From NCBI GenBank assembly GCA_944332205.1, contig CALVJN010000004.1, forward strand, positions 1-64,000: a stretch of DNA of 64,000 nt. Direction: 5' to 3'. A program made the position numbers and the translations under genes. Of this stretch, positions 24,046 to 31,922 are shown piece after piece. How positions within the stretch are numbered: the stretch's first letter is position 1; each line of letters begins with the position of its first letter. This stretch comes from an uncultured Bacilli bacterium (GTDB lineage: Bacteria; Bacillota_I; Bacilli_A; RF39; UBA660). Below the pieces are notes generated by a model that was not told the DNA's origin, ran no database searches, and worked only from the letters and a program-made list of their open reading frames with translations.

Positions 24046-25503
24046 ATGAGTAAATTAAGGGGATTTTTGAAAAAATGGTTTATATTTTTAATGTTAGGAA
24101 TATTAATTCCTAACGTTGTTTTGGCAGCAGACAGTAGTATATTAGAAGGTGCAGATTTATCAAGCCCTGGTGAAATTATAAATTTAGACATTAAATTAAA
24201 TGTTTCATCAACAATAGATGAATATAACGCTCAACTTACTTATGAAACAGCTATTTTAGAGTTTATAGGAATAGAAAATAAGAATAATTGGAAAGGAAAT
24301 AATTCAATTACTGATAGCCCAGTTAAATTGTCTTTTACACATGATAATGGCGTTGCAGGAGAAACAGTAGTAGCAACGCTTAAATTCAAAGTTAAGACTG
24401 ATGTTACTAAAGCTGATACTTTACTTAGTTTGGAAGGAACAGCAGTAACTCAAGCTGATGACACAATAAGTAATTTACCAAAAGTATCTAAAACTATTGC
24501 TATTAAATCTACAGATAACACATTAAAGGATTTAAAATTAAATGGTAAGACAGTAGTTAACTTTTCACCAAATACTTATAGTTATTCTATTCAGGTTGAA
24601 GCAATAACAACAACAGCTAACATAGACGCTGTTTTAAATAGTCCGACTGCAAGTTTCGTAGAAAATTATGGCTCTAGAAGTGTTCAACTAGATTATGGCG
24701 AAAATGTTATTGAAATTAAAGTCAAGGCAGCATCAAATGCTGAAAAAACATATGTTATAAATGTTAATAGATTAGATAACCGTGGCACTAATAATGATCT
24801 AAAAAGTTTAATACTTAATTCAGGTAAAATAAAATTAAATTTTGATAAAGATACATTGGAATATAAAATAAAAACTTATAAATTAGATTCAATCGATATC
24901 GAAGCTTTATCTGTTGATGAAAAAGCAACTGTAAAAATTGAAAAGCCTGAAGAAATTATTATTGGGGAAAACATCATAAATATAATTGTTACTAGTGAAG
25001 ATGGTAACGATAAAACTTATAAAGTCATTTTGAATAATGTTGATTATGATATTGATACGAGCTTAAAAGATATTGAAATTTTTGGCTGTGATGAGGAATT
25101 GGAATTTGATCCAAAAATTTTTGATTATGAAATTATATATAAGTCAAAATATAAAGATTCTATTGTTATTAAGCCAGTTATTAATGCGACAGATGAAGAT
25201 GTAAAAATAGATGAGCCATTACTTGAAAAAACTTCAGTAATTGAACCAGGAACAGTGGTACAAATTAGAGTATATGCTACTGATGGAACAGAAAGTATGT
25301 ATACAATTACTTTTGTTAAAGATACAAGAATAAACTTTTTCTTCCTATTGGGACTTATAATATTTATTATTTTATTGATAATATTTATAAAGTTATTAAT
25401 AAAGAAAAATAAAGATAAAAATGTTGATGAAAAAGTTATTAATGAAACCCCTAAAGATATTGAAAAAACTAAAAAATTGCAGAAGATAAACTTAGGTAAC
25501 TAA
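24046..25503 (+). CDS. surface protein with cohesin-like and cadherin-like domains
   Basis: 485 residues. A signal peptide (about 1-29, ending LAA) precedes a cohesin/CBM-like beta-sandwich (about 32-150, with LDIKLNVSSTIDEYNAQLTY). Three 'cadherin-like beta sandwich' repeats follow (about 160-245, 250-330 and 335-425), each starting like 'LKDLKLNG...FSPNTYSYSI'. A C-terminal transmembrane helix (about 430-455) and a charged cytoplasmic tail come last. ATG 24046 with AAGGAGTGA upstream, 17 bases after the deacetylase. Probably a cell-wall-facing binding protein; ligand unknown. Confidence 0.8.
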   Translation: MSKLRGFLKKWFIFLMLGILIPNVVLAADSSILEGADLSSPGEIINLDIKLNVSSTIDEYNAQLTYETAILEFIGIENKNNWKGNNSITDSPVKLSFTHDNGVAGETVVATLKFKVKTDVTKADTLLSLEGTAVTQADDTISNLPKVSKTIAIKSTDNTLKDLKLNGKTVVNFSPNTYSYSIQVEAITTTANIDAVLNSPTASFVENYGSRSVQLDYGENVIEIKVKAASNAEKTYVINVNRLDNRGTNNDLKSLILNSGKIKLNFDKDTLEYKIKTYKLDSIDIEALSVDEKATVKIEKPEEIIIGENIINIIVTSEDGNDKTYKVILNNVDYDIDTSLKDIEIFGCDEELEFDPKIFDYEIIYKSKYKDSIVIKPVINATDEDVKIDEPLLEKTSVIEPGTVVQIRVYATDGTESMYTITFVKDTRINFFFLLGLIIFIILLIIFIKLLIKKNKDKNVDEKVINETPKDIEKTKKLQKINLGN

Positions 25504-25512
25504 GTTTATCTT
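25483..25512 (+). terminator. long hairpin between surface gene and yqeG
   Basis: AAGATAAACTTAG (25483-25495) pairs with CTAAGTTTATCTT (25500-25512) over a 4-base loop and includes the stop codon. The T-tract is weak (TTTCTTAAGG), so it may be a partial terminator or an mRNA 3' barrier. Confidence 0.5.
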
Positions 25513-25529
25513 TCTTAAGGAGGAATTTA

Positions 25530-26051
25530 ATGCAAAAATATATCCCAAAAATGTATAAGAAAAATATTTTTGATGTTAATTATGAAAAACTTAAAAAGAA
25601 TGGTATTAAATGTATTTTATTTGATTTAGATAATACACTTTTGACTGTTAACTCTAATAAAATTGATAAAAAAATAGGTAATTTTATAAATAAGTTAAAA
25701 AAGGACTTTTCAATTTACGTTATATCAAATAATAGTAATAAAAAAAGATTAGAAATAGTAACTAATACATTGGATATTCCATATATTTATTTTGCTTTAA
25801 AACCGCTTTCCTTTGGATTTAAAAAAATAATAAAAAAATATGGTTATAAACCGAACGAAATGTGTATTATAGGCGATCAAATTATAACAGATGTTTTAGG
25901 TGGAAATAGGATAGGGATTTTTACAATCTTAATAGAACCATTAGAATCTAAAGAATTGAAAATAACTTCTATTAACAGATTTTTGGAAAGAAAAATAATC
26001 CAAAAAATGGAAAATCTAGGTAAATTTAAAAAAGGAGTATTTTATGAATGA
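25530..26051 (+). CDS. yqeG: YqeG family HAD phosphatase
   Basis: A 173-residue HAD-superfamily protein of the YqeG type. The nucleophile motif is LFDLDNTLL (about residue 31), the motif II Ser/Asn region is YVISNNSNKK, and the motif III-IV region is MCIIGDQIITDVLGG. The substrate is not settled, though related proteins act on phosphatidylglycerophosphate or other phospho-esters. AAGGAGG precedes ATG. It overlaps yqeH by 8 bases, matching the B. subtilis yqeG-yqeH pair. Confidence 0.92.
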   Translation: MQKYIPKMYKKNIFDVNYEKLKKNGIKCILFDLDNTLLTVNSNKIDKKIGNFINKLKKDFSIYVISNNSNKKRLEIVTNTLDIPYIYFALKPLSFGFKKIIKKYGYKPNEMCIIGDQIITDVLGGNRIGIFTILIEPLESKELKITSINRFLERKIIQKMENLGKFKKGVFYE

Positions 26052-27051
26052 AGATAAATTTTGTGCTGGTTGTGGTGTAAAACTTCAAGACTTTAATATG
26101 TTATTCGAAGGATATACTGCTGATTTGTCTAATAATCTTTGCAGTAGATGTTTTAAATTGAAAAATTATGGCGAATATCAACTTACAACAAAGTCTAATG
26201 CTGAATATATTGATATTCTTAAAAGTATAAATGAAACAAAAGATTTAGTGCTTTATATTGTAGATTTATTTAATATTGAAAAAGATATAAAAATGATTCG
26301 TGAATATATTAGTAACAGATTGATATTAGTTGTAACGAAAAGAGATGTTTTGCCTAAAAGCGTAAATGATGAAAAAATTAAAGAGTATTTTACCAAATTT
26401 AATCTTGATTACCAAGATATTATTATAATTAGCTCAAAGAAAAATTATAATATTGATGAGCTATTTCTATTTATAAAGAAATATAAATCAAGCAAAAATG
26501 TTTATGTTGTTGGACATACTAATGTTGGTAAAAGTACACTTATAAAAAAATTAATGAAAAATTATTCTGAATTTGATTGTGACTTGACAGTTTCTGTTTT
26601 ACCATCAACAACTCTTAATAAAATAAATATTAAATTAAGTGATGATTTGAATTTAATAGATACTCCAGGATTAATAGACAGGGGTAATATTGTTAATTAT
26701 GTTGATTTTTCTGTTATGAAAAAAATAATTCCTAAAAAAGAAATAAAACCTAAAACTTATCAAGTTAAAATTAATCAGAGCCTTTTAATTAACGAATTAA
26801 TACGAATTGACTACATAGAAGGAACCAAAAATAGCTTTACATTTTTTGTGTCAAATGATTTAAAAATAAAAAAAATTAATAGTAATAAAAGTGATTCTAT
26901 GAAAGATATTATAAAAAGAAGTTTAGAAGTCGGGTATCATCAAGATATAGTTATAAATGGTATGGGTTTTATTAAAATAACCGACAAAGCAATTGTTGAT
27001 ATTTATATCGATAAAAATGTTGAGATATTTGTTAGAGATTCATTGATATAG
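26044..27051 (+). CDS. yqeH: ribosome biogenesis GTPase YqeH
   Basis: A 335-residue circularly permuted GTPase for 30S subunit assembly. It starts with a zinc finger (FCAGCGVKL and NLCSRCFKL, about 5-42). G4-like VTKRDVLPKS and G5-like ISSKKNYN come before G1 GHTNVGKSTLIKKL (about 158-171) and G3 DTPGL, which is the permuted order of this family. A C-terminal RNA-binding-like domain follows. It starts inside yqeG, so translation is coupled. Confidence 0.95.
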   Translation: MNEDKFCAGCGVKLQDFNMLFEGYTADLSNNLCSRCFKLKNYGEYQLTTKSNAEYIDILKSINETKDLVLYIVDLFNIEKDIKMIREYISNRLILVVTKRDVLPKSVNDEKIKEYFTKFNLDYQDIIIISSKKNYNIDELFLFIKKYKSSKNVYVVGHTNVGKSTLIKKLMKNYSEFDCDLTVSVLPSTTLNKINIKLSDDLNLIDTPGLIDRGNIVNYVDFSVMKKIIPKKEIKPKTYQVKINQSLLINELIRIDYIEGTKNSFTFFVSNDLKIKKINSNKSDSMKDIIKRSLEVGYHQDIVINGMGFIKITDKAIVDIYIDKNVEIFVRDSLI

Positions 27052-27093
27052 TTTATATTTTGTAAAATTTTTTGTAAATAATAATATTAAAAA

Positions 27094-27122
27094 TTGAATA
27101 AGAATTTGATAATTGTTATAAT
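27094..27122 (+). promoter_or_regulatory. sigma-A promoter for hydrolase-murF-ddl operon
   Basis: TTGAAT (27094-27099), 17 bases and TATAAT (27117-27122). Transcription should begin near 27129, only about 10 bases before the start codon. Confidence 0.75.
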
Positions 27123-27138
27123 TATTATGGGTGTAATG

Positions 27139-27864
27139 ATGATAATTAAAGTTAAAGATTTAGATATAAATTACATACAATATGGTGAGGGTAGTGACAT
27201 TGTATTGCTACATGGATGGGGACAGAATATTAAAATGATGGAACCAATAGGTGAAAAATTAGCTAGCAAATTTAAAGTTACTATTCTTGATTTACCAGGA
27301 CATGGAAATTCTAGTGAGCCTAAAGAAGCACTTACAATTTATGATTTTTGCGAAATTCTTAAAGAATTTTTAGATAAATTAAAGATTGATAATCCAATAA
27401 TAATAGGCCATTCTTTTGGTGGAAGAATAGCAATCATATATGCATCTCATTATGATACAGAAAAACTTATTCTTTTAGGCGCACCTTGTGTTAGAAAAAA
27501 AGAAAAGCTTGGTTTGAAAATTAAAACATTGAAACAACTGAAGAAAATTCCAGTTTTGAATAAATTTGAAGAATTTGCTAAAAAACACATTGGTTCTCGT
27601 GATTATAGGAACGCTAATCCAATAATGAGGCAAATCTTAGTTAATACAGTAAACGAAGATTTAAGTGATTGCGCAAGAAAAATTAAATGCCCAACTCTTT
27701 TGATTTGGGGAGAGTATGATAATGAAGCACCTGTAGAAGATGCTAAAATATTAGAAAAACTTATTGATGACTCTGGACTAATAATTTATCCAAATGGAAG
27801 CCATTATACATATTTAGAATTTTTAAATCCAGTTTGTAAAGTTATTAAAACTTTTATTGAATAG
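27139..27864 (+). CDS. alpha/beta hydrolase
   Basis: A 241-residue cytosolic hydrolase. It has the oxyanion-hole HGWG motif (LLHGWGQN, about 25-32), nucleophile elbow GHSFGG (about 91-96), acid near 'LLIWGEYDNEAP' and a late His in NGSHYTYL. The substrate cannot be told from sequence. The start is put at ATG 27139, giving GGTG five bases upstream; the upstream TTG at 27094 is the -35 box. It heads an operon with murF-like and ddl genes, which hints at a link to wall precursor metabolism. Confidence 0.85.
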   Translation: MIIKVKDLDINYIQYGEGSDIVLLHGWGQNIKMMEPIGEKLASKFKVTILDLPGHGNSSEPKEALTIYDFCEILKEFLDKLKIDNPIIIGHSFGGRIAIIYASHYDTEKLILLGAPCVRKKEKLGLKIKTLKQLKKIPVLNKFEEFAKKHIGSRDYRNANPIMRQILVNTVNEDLSDCARKIKCPTLLIWGEYDNEAPVEDAKILEKLIDDSGLIIYPNGSHYTYLEFLNPVCKVIKTFIE

Positions 27865-27878
27865 AAAGAAGGATTTTT

Positions 27879-29495
27879 ATGATATTGTTAGTTTGCTTTG
27901 TTTATTTTATTATGCTGGTGTATATTATTAATACATCAAGCAAATCAATACACATGTTACAGCAAAATTTATACAATGAAAATAATAGATATTTGAAGTG
28001 GTTAGGAAAAAACTTTAAAAATAGTTTTATAAATTTAAATTTATATGGGATTCTTTTTTCAATATTTTTATTTTTTTCGTTAAGTGATATTTTAGATGTT
28101 TTCTTTTTACTTATACTGATTTCTGTATATATTGTAAGCTTATTTATTGATAAGGAGAAAAGAAAACATGATCAAAATAAGAAACCGTTAGTTATTACAA
28201 AAAGAGTTAAAAGACTTATTGTAACTATCTCTATTATATATATTTTACCTGTAATCTTCTTTTTCATAAATACTAACTATAGAAATTTTTGCCTTTTAAT
28301 TTTGGCGATATTAACTAGTTTGAATTATTTGATAATATATTTTGCAAATCTTATTAATCATCCAGTGGAAAGAATTGTATATCATCATTTTGAAAGACTA
28401 GCTAAAAACAAGTTAAAGTCTATGAATAATTTGAAAGTTATAGGTATCACTGGTAGTTATGGTAAAACTAGCAGTAAGAACATATTAAATGATATATTAA
28501 AAATAAAATTTAATTGTTTAGCAACTCCTAAAAGTATTAATACCTTTAATGGCCTTATGATAACAATAAATAATAAGCTTAGTAAATTAGATGATGTTTT
28601 TATAGCTGAAATGGGAGCTTATGTTAAAGGTGAAATAAATGGTCTTTGTAAACTTGTTAACCCAAAATATGGAATAATAACATCTATCGGTACTGCTCAC
28701 TTAGAAACTTTTGGTAGTGAACAAAATATTATTGATGGTAAAATGGAATTAATAGAATATTTACCAAGTGATGGAATAGGTGTTTTAAATAAAGATGATT
28801 TAAAGCAAAAAAATTATAAAATAAAAAATAAAAATAAATGTAAAATAGTATGGATAGGTATTGATAATAAAGATGTAGATGTAAGAGCTAGTAATATTAA
28901 ATGTGACAATAAAGGAACTAGTTTTACTGTTAAATTTAAAGATTTAGAAAAAACATATGCTTTTGAAACAAAACTTTTAGGAAAACATAACGTTTATAAT
29001 ATTTTAGCTAGTATTGCTTTAGGATATGAATTCGGTATATCTATTAAAAATCTACAACAAGCAGTTAAGAAGGTTAAACCTGTAGAACATCGCTTAGAAC
29101 TAAAAAAACTTGGAGAATTTTATCAAATTGATGATGCATATAATTCTAATCCTGTAGGAGCTAAGAACGCACTAGATGTTTTAAATTTAATGAAAGGAAC
29201 TAAAGTTGTTGTTACTCCAGGGATGGTTGAGCTTGGGGAAAAAGAAGAAGAATATAATCGTGAATTTGGAAGACAGATTAGTGAAGTTGCCGATAAAGTA
29301 ATTTTAATTGGGGAAAAACAGACAAAATCAATTAAAGCGGGACTTGTTGATAAAAAATTTAATGAAGATAATATATATGTATTAAATGATGTTAGAGATG
29401 CTTATATTTTAATAAATAAGTTTAAAGAAAAAGAAGATCTTTATGCATTATTTGAGAATGACTTACCAGATACATATACGGAAATAGGAGGATAA
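27879..29495 (+). CDS. murF: membrane-anchored MurF-like ligase
   Basis: 538 residues. The N-terminal ~165 residues contain about four transmembrane helices, absent from classical MurF. The Mur-ligase core follows. The ATP loop is GITGSYGKTSSKN (about 188-200), with NTFNGLMITINNKL, EMGAYVKGEI and the C-terminal DDAYNSNPVGAKNALDVL, which match the D-alanyl-D-alanine-adding enzyme. It should join D-Ala-D-Ala to UDP-MurNAc-tripeptide at the inner membrane face. Three bases separate it from ddl, whose product is its substrate. The anchor could tether precursor synthesis to the membrane; that is inference. Confidence 0.88.
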   Translation: MILLVCFVYFIMLVYIINTSSKSIHMLQQNLYNENNRYLKWLGKNFKNSFINLNLYGILFSIFLFFSLSDILDVFFLLILISVYIVSLFIDKEKRKHDQNKKPLVITKRVKRLIVTISIIYILPVIFFFINTNYRNFCLLILAILTSLNYLIIYFANLINHPVERIVYHHFERLAKNKLKSMNNLKVIGITGSYGKTSSKNILNDILKIKFNCLATPKSINTFNGLMITINNKLSKLDDVFIAEMGAYVKGEINGLCKLVNPKYGIITSIGTAHLETFGSEQNIIDGKMELIEYLPSDGIGVLNKDDLKQKNYKIKNKNKCKIVWIGIDNKDVDVRASNIKCDNKGTSFTVKFKDLEKTYAFETKLLGKHNVYNILASIALGYEFGISIKNLQQAVKKVKPVEHRLELKKLGEFYQIDDAYNSNPVGAKNALDVLNLMKGTKVVVTPGMVELGEKEEEYNREFGRQISEVADKVILIGEKQTKSIKAGLVDKKFNEDNIYVLNDVRDAYILINKFKEKEDLYALFENDLPDTYTEIGG

Positions 29496-29497
29496 AG

Positions 29498-30673
29498 ATG
29501 ATAAAAGTCGGCGTTATTTTTGGTGGGGAATCAGTTGAACATGAAGTTAGTATAATTTCTGCTGTGCAGGCAATGAATAAATTAGATAATGAAAAATATG
29601 ATATTGTACCAATCTATATTTCGAAAGATAATGAATGGTATACTGGAACAGCATTAAGAGAAATAGATACTTTTAAAGATATTGAACTATTGAAGAGGTA
29701 TACGAAAAACGTAGTTTTATACAATAAAAGAGGAAGATTTGTTTTACAAAGCAAAGGAATTTTTAGAAGGATTGTAAATGACATTGATATTATACTTCCT
29801 GTTGTGCATGGTACTAATGTAGAAGATGGTGTATTACAAGGATATTTAAAAACAATTGGTGTACCTTTTGTTGGCAGTGATGTTACAGCTAGTGCAGTTG
29901 CACAAGACAAAGTTATTCAAAAAATGGTATTTCAAAATTCCAATTTACCTGTTGCTGATTATATTTGGTTTTATGATTGTGAATACAATGATGATAGCGA
30001 TGCAATTATAGAAAAAATTGAAAAAAAACTTGAATATCCTGTTATTGTAAAACCAGCTACTCTTGGTAGTAGTATTGGAATATCATCAGCAAAAAATAAA
30101 AAAGAGCTTGTAAAAGCTATTGAAGAAGCTATTGAATATGATGAAAAGATTGTAGTTGAAAAGAAAGTTGAAAATTTAATTGAAGTAAACATAAGTGTTT
30201 TAGGAAACTACGAATATCAAAATTTATCGGAAATAGAGCAAGTGATGACAGATAATAGCCTTCTAACTTACGATGATAAATATATAAATGGTGGAAAAAA
30301 AGTAGGAAAAGCTGGAATGGCTAGTGCCAGTAGAAAAATACCAGCAAATATTTCTGAAAAATTAAAAAGCGAAGTTCAAGAAATTGCAGTTAATGCATTT
30401 AAAACAGTGGGATTAAGTGGTGATGTTAGAATTGATTTCTTGATTGATGAAAAGAAAAAGAAAGTATATATTAATGAAATTAATTCTTGCCCTGGATCTC
30501 TTGCATTCTATTTGTGGGAACCAGTTGGTAAAAGATTTACGACACTTCTTGATGAAATGATTAACATTGGTATAAAAGATTATAAAAAGAGAGTAAACAA
30601 AATACATAGTTTTAAAACAAACATTTTAAGTGGCTATAGCGGTTTAAAAGGATGTAAAGGAAAATTAAAATAA
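29498..30673 (+). CDS. ddl: D-alanine--D-alanine ligase
   Basis: An ATP-grasp ligase producing D-Ala-D-Ala. The N-terminal FGGESVEHEVSIISA is characteristic; the omega/ATP region is VKPATLGSSIGIS and the metal-binding end is INEINSCPGSLAFYLWEP. At 391 residues it is longer than typical Ddl, and the usual NTxPGFT is replaced by NSCPGSLAFYLW, so it belongs to a divergent subgroup. GGAGGATAAAG precedes ATG. Cotranscribed with the MurF-like gene. Confidence 0.92.
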   Translation: MIKVGVIFGGESVEHEVSIISAVQAMNKLDNEKYDIVPIYISKDNEWYTGTALREIDTFKDIELLKRYTKNVVLYNKRGRFVLQSKGIFRRIVNDIDIILPVVHGTNVEDGVLQGYLKTIGVPFVGSDVTASAVAQDKVIQKMVFQNSNLPVADYIWFYDCEYNDDSDAIIEKIEKKLEYPVIVKPATLGSSIGISSAKNKKELVKAIEEAIEYDEKIVVEKKVENLIEVNISVLGNYEYQNLSEIEQVMTDNSLLTYDDKYINGGKKVGKAGMASASRKIPANISEKLKSEVQEIAVNAFKTVGLSGDVRIDFLIDEKKKKVYINEINSCPGSLAFYLWEPVGKRFTTLLDEMINIGIKDYKKRVNKIHSFKTNILSGYSGLKGCKGKLK

Positions 30674-30690
30674 ATTAGTGGGGTGATGAA

Positions 30691-31824
30691 ATGCTAGATA
30701 TTTTGGAATCTTCTGAAAATGGTTATAATGACTATTTTAATATCCAAAATCTTTCATTTAATCACCCTTTGACTAATTCTGAATTGGAAGAATTTAGATC
30801 ATTAATTTTTTCATTAAATAATCTTAATCAAATATATTTTAAAGGCACAATAGATATTAATAGTATTGAAGCGATAAAAGATTTACTTTCTATTAGCGGA
30901 TTTGTTGATGATAGTTTGATAGAAAAATGTATAGTAGCATCGTTTTCTGGAGATGAGCTAAAATCTATTCTAAATAGTAGATATGAAAATCCTGAAACTT
31001 GGAAGCTTTGCTATGACATTGATGATAATAATTATATGTTAGCGGATATCCCTAAATGTCGTACTTTCTTTTCATATATAGAAAGAATAAAATTATTAAT
31101 AGAGAAAGAGGAACTTAGTGATTTTGAGAAAGTATTAAAAACATACGATATTGTTAAACTTATCGAATATAGTAACACTTGCAGCGATTTATTACCTGAT
31201 ATTGTTATTAATCAAGAAGCAAATTCTTTAGGGTTTAATAAGATTTTTACATATATTTTAAAATCTTTAGGATTTAAATGTTTTATCGGAAAAGAAAAAT
31301 TAAGTAATCAAAAGGAATCTTTTATTTCAGCGGTTGATATTCATGATGACAAATACAATATTGATGGAATTTATTTATTTGATCCATCTATGGATTCTTT
31401 ATCAAAAGAAATTTATAAAAATGATGATGTTAGAATGATTAATTATAATTATTTTGGACTTAGATTAAAAGATATTAATAATTCAACTCATGGTGATTAT
31501 TTAACAGGGGCCTTAGGAATACTTTCAATTGAAGATTATGATTTCAGTCTTGCTAGATATTTAAATAACAGAAATAGCTCTATAAAAAAAGAGTTTCTTA
31601 GACTTGATGAGATATGCAATTTATCATATGAAGAACTATATAATAGAATAAAAAAGTCACAAATTATTCCATTTGAAACAATTGAACTAGCAATAAATAA
31701 TGTTCATAGTAATAGTCATCGTAAAGAAAATTATAGTAACTTATTAAGAGAAAATTATTTTTCTAGAAAAGAGGAATTGTTTAATCCAACGGTAGATGAA
31801 ATGTTAGAAGTAATGTTAAAATAA
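30691..31824 (+). CDS. uncharacterised protein, possible degenerate transglutaminase fold
   Basis: A 377-residue soluble protein with no signal or membrane helix. The central part (about 175-240) reads like a transglutaminase-like core: NSLGFNKIFTYILKSLGFKC, then FISAVDIHDDKYNIDGIYLF and DPSMDS. The catalytic Cys and His expected at the first two places are absent. The fold suggestion is therefore only by pattern, and enzyme activity is unlikely. ATG with GGGGTGATGAA upstream, 17 bases after ddl, so it is probably the last gene of that operon. Confidence 0.6.
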   Translation: MLDILESSENGYNDYFNIQNLSFNHPLTNSELEEFRSLIFSLNNLNQIYFKGTIDINSIEAIKDLLSISGFVDDSLIEKCIVASFSGDELKSILNSRYENPETWKLCYDIDDNNYMLADIPKCRTFFSYIERIKLLIEKEELSDFEKVLKTYDIVKLIEYSNTCSDLLPDIVINQEANSLGFNKIFTYILKSLGFKCFIGKEKLSNQKESFISAVDIHDDKYNIDGIYLFDPSMDSLSKEIYKNDDVRMINYNYFGLRLKDINNSTHGDYLTGALGILSIEDYDFSLARYLNNRNSSIKKEFLRLDEICNLSYEELYNRIKKSQIIPFETIELAINNVHSNSHRKENYSNLLRENYFSRKEELFNPTVDEMLEVMLK

Positions 31825-31850
31825 AGAAATTTTAGTAATTTCTTTTATTT
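31823..31850 (+). terminator. Terminator of ddl operon
   Basis: AAAGAAATT (31823-31831) pairs with AATTTCTTT (31837-31845), followed by TATTTT. Confidence 0.7.
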
Positions 31851-31870
31851 TGGGATAATAATATATAGTG

Positions 31871-31899
31871 TTGACAAATTAATTAAATATTAGTATAAG
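31871..31899 (+). promoter_or_regulatory. sigma-A promoter for topA
   Basis: TTGACA (31871-31876), 17 bases and TATAAG (31894-31899). Confidence 0.8.
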
Positions 31900-31922
31900 T
31901 AAATAAGAACGGAAGTGGATAT

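Noticed and set aside
27094-27138. N-terminal hydrophobic extension of the alpha/beta hydrolase from a TTG
   Set aside because: The TTG is the -35 box of a good promoter, so this stretch is upstream of the transcript.
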